Below are positions 21,690 through 33,900 of a stretch of 64,000 nt of DNA, piece after piece. Every line of letters begins with the position of its first letter. Position 1 is the first letter of the stretch. Source of the DNA: Takakia lepidozioides (Eukaryota; Streptophyta; Takakiopsida; Takakiales; Takakiaceae); contig CM060732.1 in assembly GCA_030704615.1 (NCBI GenBank), positions 21,142,001-21,206,000 of the forward strand, in the 5' to 3' direction. The position numbers and the translations under genes were made by a program. The notes under the pieces are model-generated. The model ran no database searches. It worked only from the letters and a program-made list of their open reading frames with translations, and was not told the DNA's origin.

Positions 21690-21744
21690 CTGAGGTCCCC
21701 TGTAAGCTCCATGGAACTTGGGTTGGGCAACCTTGCCCCCCTGA

Positions 21745-21768
21745 CACTACTACAGAAACCGGTTTTTC
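21745..21768 (+). repeat. Left TIR of CACTA element A
   Basis: CACTACTACAGAAACCGG at the start, preceded by target duplication TGA. Confidence 0.9.
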
Positions 21769-23011
21769 CAACACCACCCATAGTTCACACCTGGCACTTT
21801 GAACAGCTCCTCTTACACCCATGTGAGAGGAGGCAAGGTGTGATCTGGACCATTGTAGGAAAACCCACATGGTGTTACAAATTTCACACTCGAATGACAC
21901 CCATACGGTCAACGGGTGTTGACCAAGATAATGCATATGGGGCATTTGACATGAGTGTGAAATGAGTCATGGAGTGTGAGGTTAGTATGAGATGTCCTAC
22001 AAGAATTTGGGGCAACTATATGGCGTGGCACATTGACCATCTAGGTGGAAGATAGATGGATGAAATGACTTCCACCTCTATTCAACATGCCTTGGACGAC
22101 ATAACACATAGACTTTTGTTTAGAGAATTTAAAAGTTCAAAAATGTTATTAGGGTTATGGGGCCTGCATGTAGAGGGCTGTGGGACTTGTAGTTTTTCTT
22201 TGCCAGCTCGTTTAGAATCTGAATGCCCACTAGTGCAGGCCATCCATTTAAGTTGATGCCAAAATGCATTTTCATCCAAACATCAAAGCTCTCAAAATAG
22301 ACAACCTCAAGTAAAATGAGAAGGAGATCGACAGAACCGAAAGGGCATAGAATTCTCTTCAATATTGAACACTACCTGCAACTATTGGCTATAACTTGCC
22401 CTCTGTCCTGTCACATATAATCCCTTCGGGAACCAACAATCCAAAAAGATGCACTGCTCATGCAGCTGACGACAATATCGTTATGAGAATGTCACACTAT
22501 AATCAACAATGTACAACAATTGCTTTGAGAAGCTATAGATAAAACTACCACATGTCGTCTCAGAGATTTGTGAGCGCCAAAAATGTCAATCCCATTTCTG
22601 TCCAGTCAACCTTGACACGCAGTTCGGGACACACAACAGAGAGGGCGTAGGCGCATGTGCACAACAACCCTAGGCCCCTCACAATGAGACAGTCTGAAGC
22701 TGAGCTGAGCACGAATTTCAATATCTACTAGTCCAACCGTACTAGAGAAATATCCAATGATCCTCAGACAAGGCTTTCTTCACCACCTTACAAAAATTGT
22801 TCCCAATGACTACCTCCCTGTCCACATTGTTGCTTGATAGCTTGGACAAAGTGCCTTGCTCTTTGTGACTGGCTCCCTTTTTGAGACAGCAGGGTTTTTT
22901 TTTGACGGGTGTACTTCACTCACAACCGTCTTTTTTACACTGCGTCCGGGATATCAATGATCGCCCCAGCCTGAATTTTGCCCCACCCTATCAAGCGCCA
23001 GTGTTTTTTAA
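21769..23011. other. CACTA A left subterminal and non-coding region
   Basis: The first 250 bp carry short direct and inverted motifs around ATTTCACACT, GAGTGTGA and CACATGG, as expected of CACTA subterminal binding sites. From 22,050 to 23,011 I see no gene. Confidence 0.5.
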
Positions 23012-25500
23012 CTAGTGCTTTTCAACTCGTCTGCTGAGGGCCCCACTTTCTCCCCTCTTCTGGTACATGTCAAAATCACTCCAAGAGCCATAGTGTTGGA
23101 AAACTGCCTTCGCATCCTTGATGCTCCCACATTTGGCATACATGTCCACGAGGGCACTGTCCAGAATCACAATCAGGTACAATTCCAGCTTTGACAATGA
23201 AACCATGGACCTAATCTTCCCTTTTCCAGAGCTGGCAAGCTTGCCCTTGATGCTCCCACATTTGGCGTACATGTCCACGAGGGCATTGTTCAGAATCACA
23301 TCAGGTACAATTCCAGCTTTGACAATGAAACCATGGACCTCTTCCCTTTTCCAGAGCTGCCAGGCTTGCCCTTCATGCTGACACATTTGGCATATATGTC
23401 CACGAGGGCATTGTCCAGAATCACATCAGGTATAATTCCAGCTTTGACAATGAAACCATGGACCTCTTCCCTTTTCCAGAGCTGCCAGGCTTGCCCTTGA
23501 TGCTCCCACATTTGGCATACATGTCCACGAGGGCATTGTCCATAATCACAATCACGTACAATGCAAGCTTTGACAATGAAACCATGGACCTGATCGGAAC
23601 CTTTTCCAGAGCTGGCAGGCTTGCCATTGATGCTCCCACGTTTGGCATACATGTCCACGAGGGCATTGTCCAGAATCACAATCAGGTACAATGCAAGCTT
23701 TGACAATGAAACCATAGACCTGATCTTCCATTTTCCAGAGCTGGCAGGTTTGCCCTTGATGCTCCCACATTTGGCGTACATGTCCACGAGGGCATTGTTC
23801 AAAATCACATCAGGTACAATTCCAGCTTTGACAATGAAACCATGGACCTCTTCCCTTTTCCAGAGCTGCCAGGCTTGCCTTTCATGCTGACACATTTGGC
23901 ATACATGTCCACGAGGGCATTGTCCAGAATCACATCAGGTATAATTCCAGCTTTGACAATGAAACCATGGACCTCTTCCCTTTTCCAGAGCTGCCAGGCT
24001 TGCCCTTGATGCTCCCACATTTGGCATACATGTCCACGAGGGCATTGTCCATAATCACAATCACGTACAATGCAAGCTTTGACAATGAAACCATGGACCT
24101 GATCGGAACCTTTTCCAGAGCTGGCAGGCTTGCCATTGATGCTCCCACGTTTGGCATACATGTCCACGAGGGCATTGTCCAGAATCACAATCAGGTACAA
24201 TGCAAGCTTTGACAATGAAACCATAGACCTGATCTTCCATTTTCCAGAGCTGGCAGGTTTGCCCTTGATGCTCCCACATTTGGCGTACATGTCCACGAGG
24301 GCATTGTTCAAAATCACATCAGGTACAATTCCAGCTTTGACAATGAAACCATGGACCTCTTCCCTTTTCCAGAGCTGCCAGGCTTGCCTTTCATGCTGAC
24401 ACATTTGGCATACATGTCCACGAGGGCATTGTCCAGAATCACATCAGGTATAATTCCAGCTTTGACAATGAAACCATGGACCTCTTCCTTTTTCCAGAGC
24501 TGGCAGGCTTGCCCTTGATGCTCCCACATTTGGCATACATGTCCACAAGGGCATTGTCCAGAATCACAATTAGGTACAATTCCAGCTTTGACAATAAAAC
24601 CATGGACCTGAGCAGAACCTTTTCCAGAGCTGGCAGGCTTGCCATTGATGCTCCCACGTTTGGCATACATGTCCACGAGGGCATTGTCCATAATCACAAT
24701 CACGTACAATGCAAGCTTTGACAATGAAACCATGCTAACACATTTGGCATACATGTCCACGAGGGCATTGTCCAGAATCACATCAGGTACAATTCCAGCT
24801 TTGACAATGAAACCATGGACCCGATCTTCCCTTTTCCAGAGCTGCCAGGCTTGCCCTTCATGCTGAAACATTTGGCATACATGTCCACGAGGGCATTGTC
24901 TCGAATCACATCAGGTATAATTCCAGCTTTGACAATGAAACCATGGACCTCTTCCCTTTTCCAGAGCTGCCAGGCTTGCCCTTGATGCTCCCACATTTGG
25001 CATACTTGTCCACGAGGGCATTGTCCACAATCACAATCAGGTACAATTCCAGCTTTGACAATGAAACCATGGACCTGATCTTCCCTTTTCCAGAGCTGGC
25101 AGGCTTGCCCTTGATGCTCCCACATTTGGCATACATATCCACGAGGGCATTGTTCAAAATCACATCAGGTACAATTCCAGCTTAGACAATGAAACCATGG
25201 ACCTGATCTTCCCTTTTCCAGAGCTGCCAGGCTTGCCCTTCATGCTAACACATTTGGCATACATGTCCACGAGGGCATTGTCCATAATCACAATCAGGTA
25301 CAATGCAAGCTTTGACAATGAAACCATGGACCCGATCTTCCCTTTTCCAGAGCTGGCAGGCTTGCCCTTGCTGCTCCCACATTTGGCATACATGTCCTCG
25401 AGGGCATTGTTCAGAATCACGTCAAATACAATTCCAGCTTTGACAATGAAACCATGGACCTCTTCCCTTTTCCAGAGCTGCCAGGCTTGCACACGCACTG
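23012..25500 (-). repeat. Satellite of about 127-bp units derived from PPR coding sequence
   Basis: About 19-20 head-to-tail units of about 127 bp. Each minus-strand unit reads, in one frame or another, the PPR segment LWKREEVHGFIVKAGIVPD - [18 protein letters not shown], that is the end of one repeat and the start of the next. Because 127 is not a multiple of 3, the frame rotates from unit to unit, so the array is not a long protein. A higher-order unit of 509 bp (four monomers) is duplicated almost identically at 23,296-23,804 and 23,805-24,313 and continues into a third, more diverged copy. It is not a working PPR gene. Confidence 0.9.
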
Positions 25501-26225
25501 CAAACGCACACAAATGTGTTGTGGTCAGGCTTCATCCCTTCCCCCATCATTTGGTCATGATAGGTCTCCAAAGGCTCCATCCCACTTCACTGTTGTGCAC
25601 ATCCTGCAAGCATCGTGCTCCACGACACCACATCTTGTTCAGCCATAGTGTTGAACACTCCCTCCACATCCTCAATGCTCTCACATATATTTGGCATACA
25701 TGTCCACGAGGGCATTGTTCAGAATCGCATCTATTACAATTCCAGCTTTGGTGATGCAACCATGCACCACTTTGCCCTTTTGCAGGGCTGCCAGATTTGC
25801 ACATGCACTGCAAACGCACAATCTTGTTCAGCCATAGTGTTGAACACTCCTTTCGCATCCTCAATGCTCCCACATTTGACATACATGTGTCCACCAGAGC
25901 AGTCATGTTCAGGATGACATCTGGTACAATTGCAAATTGTCACGATGGATCTCTTTGCCCTTTTCCAAGGCTGCCAGGCTCCCACACTCACTGCCAACAC
26001 ACACAAATGTTATGTGGTCGGGCTTCACCCTTCCCCCATCATCTGCTCATAGGTCTCCAAAGCCTCCATCCCATGCCCCTGCAAGCATCGCACTCCACGA
26101 CACCACATCTCGTTTAGCCATAGTGTTGAACACTCCCTTGGCATCCTCGATGCACCCACATTTGGCATATATTTCCACCAGGGCAGTGTTCAAAATGACA
26201 TCTGGTAATCTGCCAGGCATTCATC
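25501..26225 (-). pseudogene. PPR gene fragments inside CACTA A
   Basis: The minus strand carries two or three diverged PPR segments in broken frames ([10 protein letters not shown]-, GVFNTMA-, VVSWSAMLAG-type), including repeats of the ATCCTCAATGCTCCCACAT block. They directly follow the last recognisable TNP2 codons. The same transposase-PPR junction occurs in CACTA B (28,871). This looks like host PPR sequence captured by the transposon and then amplified. Confidence 0.75.
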
Positions 26226-26558
26226 TTTTTGCCTCGGTTGTCCCACCATTGACTGGATCAGAAAAGTATTCATTCCACACCTTCTCCTCATCTCTTGTAC
26301 CTATTTTTGGATACCCCATTGCGAGATACAACTCTCTGGTTTTAGCCCGGTCAAATTGCTCACTTGCAGTGACCACCATAGGAGCTGCTCTATGTTCCAC
26401 ATGTCCATTAAAGTGGGACGAGTTATTCCTATAGGGATGAATAACAGGCAAGTATCTCCTATGACCAAGATACAAAACTTTTTTGCATGCCTTGGAGTAC
26501 CTGGAATCAACATTAGGGCCGCAAGCTGGGCAGGCCTTGTATCCCCCGTGTGCGCATC
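26226..26558 (-). pseudogene. TNP2 (Transposase_21-type) transposase, 3' part
   Basis: This continues the transposase interrupted by CACTA B. After the shared ATC, the minus strand reads GYKACPACG (a zinc-finger-like CPxC) and then YLGHRRYLPVIHPYRNNS, the CYMGHRRFLP-type block of plant TNP2 proteins. It ends with EEKVWNEYFSDPVNGG. After about 110 codons it runs into PPR-derived sequence, so the C-terminal half of the catalytic domain is missing. Confidence 0.85.
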
Positions 26559-27825
26559 CACTACAACAAATTGCGGCTTTTACGTCTCTGTGTTATGACT
26601 GCAAATGCAGTCATGGAAGCCATTTACGACTTCCTGACTCTGCAGACGTAAAGACCTAGTCAGTTGTGACATGGCATACGGACAGTGTAGTCCATGTCAG
26701 CGGCTGTGCAAGAGTGGCACGTGCTCGATGCAGGAAATGACACGTGGCAGAGTGTTTAGCTCTCCATGACTGCGAACTATGACTACGGGTGTGCTAATCC
26801 GGTTGCAACACGTGGCGCGTTGCAGTTTTTACATGTGGTCCATCAGCAGATTGACATGTGTCATGATGGGTGTTTTTTTGGGGTGTATTGCTATTTTTTT
26901 ACATATTTGTGTATTTCTGCCACGTGGTGTAGTACTATTGGAGAGTGAAAATAGATGTAGTCATTATTATGACTATGATAGCAGTCATGTACATGTCTAT
27001 TACAACAATGAAATATAATATATAATACAAAGAGAACAAGGCAGCAAGACATAACTGCAACAAGCTGAGCAAAACCAAGAGATTGCATACCATCTCTATT
27101 TACCAATCTATTTTGTTGCGATCTAAAAATACATTAAATAGTCGCATGTTCTCATGTGAATTATTTTGTCTAACTATAACACTTTGAAAAGTGTTCACCC
27201 AAAATCTTCTAACTACTCATGTATTCCATCAATCTGCAACCCATCAAAAACGGCTTGCATGGCTTTAAGAATTACTACAGCAAGGACATTTGTTTGTTTT
27301 CCAAGTTCTTGCATAAGATGCACCAACCAATATTGCATTGTGAGACACTCACTCGCTATACTCCAAAGCGTCCAGGGAAGGTCACTGAGCAACCTGCCAA
27401 GGCGGAAACAATTAAGAGAATTATCTAATACCATATATGAAAAACCAATGCCAGTGTTGTTTATGGTAACTTCTATCCCATGTCCTAAACAAACCAAAGC
27501 AAAAAGGTTGGTGTGTATTGGCGAAGTCGTCAGATACTTCACAAAGAAACATGCACTAAAAATGAAACCCAGGATGATAGGAAGGTCACTCACGTTTATA
27601 CAAAGACATCTTGCCCATTGCCCAGCACCCTGCGTCACCCACACTCTATCTCTATTCCTTCAGCTATCCATGCCTCTGCACAAATCAAGCATTCATCCTT
27701 GCCTTGCTGCTAGCAGCTGACAATGACAGCCTACATTTGTTCTAGGAAACACCCAACTCAGCGTAGCACACTAGTTCCTATGCTGAATTGCGTCTGCTAC
27801 TCTCTGAAATGTAGCAGGCATTCAC
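26559..27825. other. CACTA B left subterminal region
   Basis: Subterminal TATGACTG-type repeats lie at 26,590-27,000. A minus-strand open frame of 143 codons at 27,213-27,644 has no family signature I recognise and may be a chance frame or captured sequence. Confidence 0.5.
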
Positions 27826-27915
27826 CTTTCTGCCCCGGTTGACCCATCAGTGACTGGGCTCAGATAAGTATTCATTCCACAGCTTCTCCTCATCTCTGTT
27901 ACCTATTTTTTGACA
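27826..27915 (-). pseudogene. TNP2 fragment in CACTA B
   Basis: The DNA matches 26,218-26,310 of element A (same ATTCATTCCACA-CTTCTCCTCATCTCT... block), that is the EEKxWNEYFS region. Confidence 0.6.
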
Positions 27916-28299
27916 TTTTCCTGTTGTCACATTGGCAGTATCATGTCAAAGTCACTCCAAACTAGATTCACTCAACCAGCTAACTTGCAGAATTGAACAT
28001 GTAAATTTAGGGCCGATTCTGATAAGAGGGAAAAACAAGGTGAAATGTGTTGAAGAAGATGCCTTCATTAGCAGTGCCTGATTTTATCACTTGTGCGCTG
28101 CTCCCAGTTGACCATCTACCCATGCAGGTTTCTTGTAGCTATTGATCCACAAGGAATCACAGGTAATCTTGTGCTTGAAATCTGGCCTTCTTGGATGAAT
28201 CTGGACCCACACGAAATCCCTGCTCCTTCAGCTATCCATGCCTCTGCACAAATCATGCATACATCCTCGCCTTGCTGCTAGCAGCTGACAATGACAGCC

Positions 28300-28871
28300 T
28301 AGAATTGTCAAAGCAAACACTAGCAGGGAAAACAGGGTGAAATATGTTGAAGAAGGTACCTTCATCCTTTTCTCCATCATTTGCTTTCAGGTGTCCAAAG
28401 CCCCATCCCGCGCTCCTGCTCTGCACACCCTTCAAGCATCGCATTCCACGACACCACATCTAGTTCAGCCATAGTGTTGAACACTCCCTTGGCATCCTCA
28501 ATGCTCCCACATTTAGCATACATGGCCACCAGAGCCATGTTCAGGATGACATCTGGTACAATTGCAGATTTGATGATGTCACCAGGGATCTCTTTGCCCT
28601 TTTCCAGGGCTGCAGACGCACTGCAAACGCACACAAACGTTATGTCGGCGGCCTTCACCCCTTCCCCCATCATTTTCTCAAAGGTTGGAGCCTCCATCCC
28701 GCACCCCAGCTGTGCATACCCAGCAAGCATCGCACTCCACGACACCACATCTCGTTCAGCCACAGTGTTGAACACTCCCTTTGCATCCTCAATGCACCCA
28801 CAATTGGCGTACATGTCCACCAGGCAGGGGCAGTGTTCAAAAGGACATGTGGTAATTTGACAGGCATTCAC
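28300..28871 (-). pseudogene. PPR gene fragment in CACTA B
   Basis: A minus-strand frame (28,871-28,377) reads LVDMYANCGCIEDAKGVFN, ERDVVSWSAMLAGYAQLG, ITFVCVCSASAALEKGKEI and VILNMALVAMYAKCGSIEDA, covering two PPR units. It starts abruptly after a MNACQIT-type TNP2 tail, as in element A. It has no start and no E/DYW end. Confidence 0.8.
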
Positions 28872-28899
28872 CTCCTGACTTGGCTATTCCCAACCCATC

Positions 28900-29600
28900 C
28901 TGCCATTGGCAAGCGATTCCACAGAAACTGATAGTTGTCTGTTTGACTATATAACTATGTATCTCTTGCTTTCTTACAGCTTGTACTGTGACACGCGTAA
29001 TGCTCTTGTTGTGTTGAATCATTTCACGCCTTCAGGTTTCAAAACAAACATTACCGTCTTTCTTTATCAGACATGTGCACCAAGACAGAATCTCACCAAA
29101 AGATTGTTGGTGTTCAACAGTACCATACATGAAGATAACTAGCACCAAAAAGGCATATGAAGCTTATTCTGTTCTCCACTGGTATTAACTTGCACCAGGA
29201 CTTTCAATGGCTGTCTTCCAGTCCACCCACGGCCCGCTGTAAATGGCTTGCAACCTACAGATTTTCAAGAGAGCTGATTACCATGAAAATTTCAAAACTG
29301 GCTTTACAAACCTAATAATTCAAGCATAATCAGCATTCAAGCTAAGGAAGCTTTACAAGCATCGTGTTGCGAGTAAAGCCTTGGCAATGTCACCAGGAAA
29401 TCCCTGGCTGAATGGATGACACTGAAATAATGGAGCTTGAAATCCGGCCCTCTTGGACGAATTTGGGCCCACACTCTATCCTAATCCTTCAGCTATCTAT
29501 GCCTCTGCACAAAATCCTTCAGCTATCTATGCATACATCCTTGCCTTCCTGCTAGCAGCTGACAATGACAGCCTAGAATTGTTCCAGCAAACACCCCCAA
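28900..29600. other. No recognisable gene (CACTA B interior)
   Basis: Short diverged repeats (CTATGCATACATCCTTGCCTTCCTGCTAGCAGCTGACAATG) recur at 27,690, 28,255 and 29,525. No gene is seen. Confidence 0.5.
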
Positions 29601-29639
29601 CCCTACTTATCAACGAGCAATGAGCTAACTTACAAAATT

Positions 29640-30349
29640 CAATATGCATCTCAGGGCGTCTGATGAGAGGGCAAAACATGTTGAAATAGGTCGAAGAAGA
29701 AGGTGCCCTCACCACACTGTCCTTGACCTTGTGTCATGACCCATGGAGGATTTGACCTTGTGTGTGATGCTTGTGTCTGTAGTCAGGTAATGTCGGATTG
29801 GTCAATGAGAACCTGCACCACGGTGCAGCTGAGCAGGCAGACTTTGAAACACGGTCTGCTAAGACCAAGCTGACTCTCCCAAGAACCTTGTAAACATCAG
29901 GAAGAATATCAAATCATGGTACTAACAGGAGCCAACAACCCACATTTGCAGGATGGACAAAATTCTGCACATCGTACATTAAAAAAAAACCACACCTTGC
30001 GATTGCGGTCGCACCCTCGTGAAGGATCTTAAAAAAACTCATGCCAGCTCTGCTCCATGATTCAAATTCAGGGCCGAGTCTGATGAGAGGGCAAAATAGG
30101 CTGAAATAGGTCGAAGAAGAAGGTGCCCTCACCACATTGTCCTCGACCTTGTGTCATGACCCATGGAGGATTTGACTGAACATGAACCCAAGATGACCTC
30201 TAGTGTGTGCTGCTTGTGTCTGTAGTTAGGTAATGTCGGATTGGTCAGTGAGAACCACCACGGTGCAGCTGAGTGGGCAAAGATTGAAACACGGCCTACT
30301 AAGACCAAGCTAACTCTCCCAAGAACCTTGTAAACATCAGGAAGAATAC
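29640..30349. repeat. Tandem duplication of about 430 bp, second copy split by the MULE
   Basis: Unit 1 (about 29,640-30,060) and unit 2 (about 30,060-30,349, continuing at 38,292-38,470) share the blocks AAATAGGTCGAAGAAGAAGGTGCCC, CATGACCCATGGAGGATTTGA and AAGAACCTTGTAAACATCAGGAAGAATA. Unit 1 runs without interruption through GAAGAATATCAAATCATGGTACT at 29,910. It therefore acts as an internal empty-site control for the MULE in unit 2. Confidence 0.85.
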
Positions 30350-30529
30350 GGGGGCTGCTATTTCATGAGCGGCATGAGCATGAGCGGCATGAGCATGAGC
30401 AGAAAAAAAAAAAACATGAGCAGACCATTGTAAGTCCACGGAAATAGGGTTAGGAGGCACGGAAATAGGGTCATGTGAAGTTGGAATGTGGCACCAGTGG
30501 ACTTGAAATGCAACATTTTATTGCATTTA

Positions 30530-32030
30530 CTTGCCGAAAATGGCTAAGTCCCAGATCTGACTAGGCCCGGAACTGGAAAAATGGCGCCGAATTTCCGATT
30601 TTGGTGCCAGTCAGATCTGGGACTTAGCCATTTTAGGCCCCGAACTAGAACAATGGCGTTTTTTTTGTTTTTTTTGTTTTTTTTTCGGTGCCATTTTACC
30701 AGTTCGGGGCCTAAAATGGCTAAGTCCCAGATCTGACTGGGCCCGGAACTGGCAAAATGGCGCCGAATTTCCGATTTTGGTGCCAGCCACTCTAGGGACT
30801 TAGCCATTTTCGGCCCTGAAAGTACCCACTGGCTATGCCTCTGCTTTCAAAAAACATGTGGTCAAACAAAAGTTGAGCCAATTGAACTCGCTCTAGTACT
30901 TGAGATGGAGAGTGGGTGAGGTCTGTATGGTGGAGTCTTTTAGCAAAGGTGCCATTGGCTTGACTTATATAACGTGATAGAATGGTTTCTCCTCTTTTCA
31001 CCATTTCCGTATCACTAGAAGAAGACCTGCTTACATCTATAAGTGCAAGGTGTTAGCATAGTTAACACTTGTGTGTGGAAAAGAGCTTGATAGATAGCTC
31101 TTAAGTTACAAGCTGTTGCAGGGTTTGCAAGAAGAAAATCTTGTGGTGTTTATGTACAAGAGGAGGTCTTCAAGAAGAGCATCATTGAAAGTTTGAGAGC
31201 TTGTGAAGAAGCTCTTGTTCTGCAAGTGTTGCAGGGTTTGAGGAGTTCAAGAAGAGCTCGGGTGTTAAGGAAGCAAGTGGTGCATGTGTGTAGAGTATGG
31301 TTTCAGCTTGTGGGAGTCTTCAACTTCCATTTTTCCTGTTCGGGGCCGAAAATGGCTAAGTCCCAGATCTGACTGGGCCCAGAACTGGAAAAATGGCGCC
31401 GAATTTCCGATTTTGGGTGCCAGTCAGATCTGGGACTTAGCCGTTTTCGGCCCAGAACTAGAAAAATATCGGTTTTTTTTTTTTTTTTTTTTTTTTTTTT
31501 CGGCGCGATTTATCCAGTTCGGGGCCGAAAATGGCTAAGTCCCAGATCTGACTGGGCCCAGAAATGGAAAAATGGTGCCGAATTTCCGATTTTGGGTGCC
31601 AGTCAGATCTGGGACTTAGCCGTTTTCGGCCCCGAACAGGAAAAATGGCGTTTATTTATTTATTTTTAATTTCTTTTTATTTTATTTTCGGCGCCATTTT
31701 TCCATTTCGGGGCCGAAAATGGCTAAGTCCCAGATCTGACTGGCACCAAAATCGGAAATTCGGCGCCATTTTTCCAGTCATGCAGGTAATTCGAAGAGCG
31801 GATGGATGGAAATCCGGCGCCGGATTACCATCCGCCAACTAGGTCGGCGCGCAAAATTTCCGTCATGCAGGTAATTCGAAGAGCGGATGGATGAAAATCC
31901 GGCGCCGGATTTCCATCCATCCGCTCTTGGAATTACCTGCATGACTGGAAAAATGGCGCCGAATTTCCGATTTTGGGTGCCAGTCAGATCTGGGACTTAG
32001 CCGTTTTCGGCCCCTAACAAGAAAAATGGC

Positions 32031-32062
<32 letters not shown>

Positions 32063-32402
32063 CGGCGACATTTTTCCATTTCGTTGCCGAAAATGTCTAA
32101 GTCCCAGATCTGACTGGCACCAAAATCGGAAATTCGGCGCCATTTTTCCAGTCATGCAGGTAATTCCAAGAGCGGATGGATGGAAATCCGGAGCCGGATT
32201 TCCATCCACCAGGTAAGTCGGCGCGCAAAATTTCCGTCATGCAGGTAATTCGAAGAGCGGATGGATGAAAATCCGGCGCCGGATTTCCATCCATCCGCTC
32301 TTGGAATTACCTGCATGACTGGAAAAATGGCGCCGAATTTCCGATTTTGGGTGCCAGTCAGATCTGGCACTTAGCCGTTTTCGGCCCCGACATGGAAAAA
32401 TG

Positions 32403-32434
<32 letters not shown>

Positions 32435-33900
32435 GGCGCCATTTTTCCATTTCGGGGCCGAAAATGGCTAAGTCCCAGATCTGACTTGCACCAAAATCGG
32501 AAATTCGGCGCCATTTTTCCAGCCATGCAGGTAATTCGAAGAGCGGATGGATGGAAATCCGGCCCGGATTACCATCCGCCAACTAGGTCGGCGCGGAAAA
32601 ATTTCCGTCGTGCAGGTAATTCGAAGAGCGGATGGATGAAAATCCGGCGCCGGATTTCCATCCATCCGCTCTTGGAATTACCTGCATGACTGGAAAAATG
32701 GCGCCGAATTTCCGATTTTGGGTGCCAGTCAGATCTGGGACTTAGCCGTTTTCGGCCCCGACATGGAAAAATGGCGTTTTTTTTTTTTTTTTTTTTTTTT
32801 TTTGGGGCGCCATTTTTCCATTTCGGGGCCGAAAATGGCTAAGTCCCAGATCTGACTTGCACCAAAATCGGAAATTCGGCGCCATTTTTCCAGTCATGCA
32901 GGTAATTCCAAGAGCGGATGGATGGAAATCCGGCGCCGGATTTCCATCCACCAGGTAAGTCGGCGCGCAAAATTTCCGTCGTGCAGGTAATTCGAAGAGC
33001 GGATGGATGAAAATCCGGCGCCGGATTTCCATCCATCCGCTCTTGGAATTACCTGCATGTCTGGAAAAATGGCGCCGAATTTCCGATTTTGGGTGCCAGT
33101 CAGATCTGGGACTTAGCCGTTTTCGGCCCCGACATGGAAAAATGGCGTTTTTTTTTTTTTTTTTTTTTTTTGGGGCGCCATTTTTCCATTTCGGGGCCGA
33201 AAATGGCTAAGTCCCAGATCTGACTTGCACCAAAATCGGAAATTCGGCGCCATTTTTCCAGTCATGCAGGTAATTCCAAGAGCGGATGGATGGAAATCCG
33301 GCGCCGAATTTCCATCCGCCAGCTAGGTCGGCGCGCAAAATTTCCGTCATGCAGGTAATTCGAAGAGCGGATGGATGGAAATTCGGCACCGGATTTCCAT
33401 CCGCAAGGTTGGTCGGAGAGCGGATGGATGGAGATCCGGCACCGGATTTCCATCCTGCAGGTAAGTGGAATCCCGGATGGATGGAAATCCGGCGCCGAAT
33501 TTCCATCCTGCAGGTAATTCGAATCCCGGATGGATGGAAATTCGGCGCCGGATTTCCATCCTGCAGGTAAGTGGAATCCCGGATGGATGGAAATCCGGCG
33601 CCGGATTTCCATCCTGCAGGTAATTCGAAACCCGGATGGATGGAAATCCGGCGCCGAATTTCCATCCTGCAGGTAATTCGAATCCCGGATGGATGGAAAT
33701 TCGGCGCCGAGTTTCCATCCTGCAGGTAATTCGAATCCCGGATGGATGGAAATTCGGCGCCGAATTTCCGTCCTGCAGGTAATTCGAATCCCGGATGGAT
33801 GGAAATTCGGCGCCGCATTTCCATCCAGCAGGTTACTGGAATCCCGGATGGATCGAAATCCGGCGCCGAATTTCCATCCTGCAGGTATTTCATAGCTGAG
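30530..33900. repeat. Hairpin-forming satellite, GGCGCC-centred, with poly-T/A tracts
   Basis: The array is built from palindromes of the type GGAAATYCGGCGCCGRATTTCC and from AAATGGCTAAGTCCCAGATCTGAC with its inverse GTCAGATCTGGGACTTAGCCRTTT. In 30,540-33,260 these form long inverted-repeat modules separated by T-tracts of 20-30 bp. In 33,260-33,900 they pass into about 60-bp direct repeats: GATGGATGGAAAT-CGGCGCC-TTTCCATCCTGCAGGTAATTCGAATCCCG. Long ORFs here are artefacts of the array. About 470 bp of unrelated sequence (30,830-31,310) interrupts it. Confidence 0.9.

Larger units (their letters stand above)
18305..21744 (-). mobile_element. Ty3/gypsy retrotransposon gypsy-1, pol part
   Basis: Reading leftward on the minus strand: two gag-type zinc knuckles (about 21,500-21,650), a Gly/Arg-rich linker, an aspartic protease (LLDSGAQ, about 20,550), a DNMT3-like methyltransferase (19,850-18,886), a linker, an in-frame UAG (18,600-18,598), then the start of reverse transcriptase (FSLKDLG..LKGQEIRI and PIFRRPYRYSDMER, 18,530-18,310). 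RT is cut off near 18,305, so RNase H and integrase are missing. The upstream gag half lies at 50,514-51,532 because CACTA element A is inserted at 21,744/50,511. Lesions are TAG at 19,371 (TGG in gypsy-2), a 1-nt deletion near 19,095, and TAA at 18,613 (CAA in gypsy-2). Confidence 0.9.

Noticed and set aside
23296-24404. 199-codon open frames that look like PPR proteins
   Set aside because: They arise from the 127-bp satellite. The PPR frame rotates each unit and the peptide is a patchwork.
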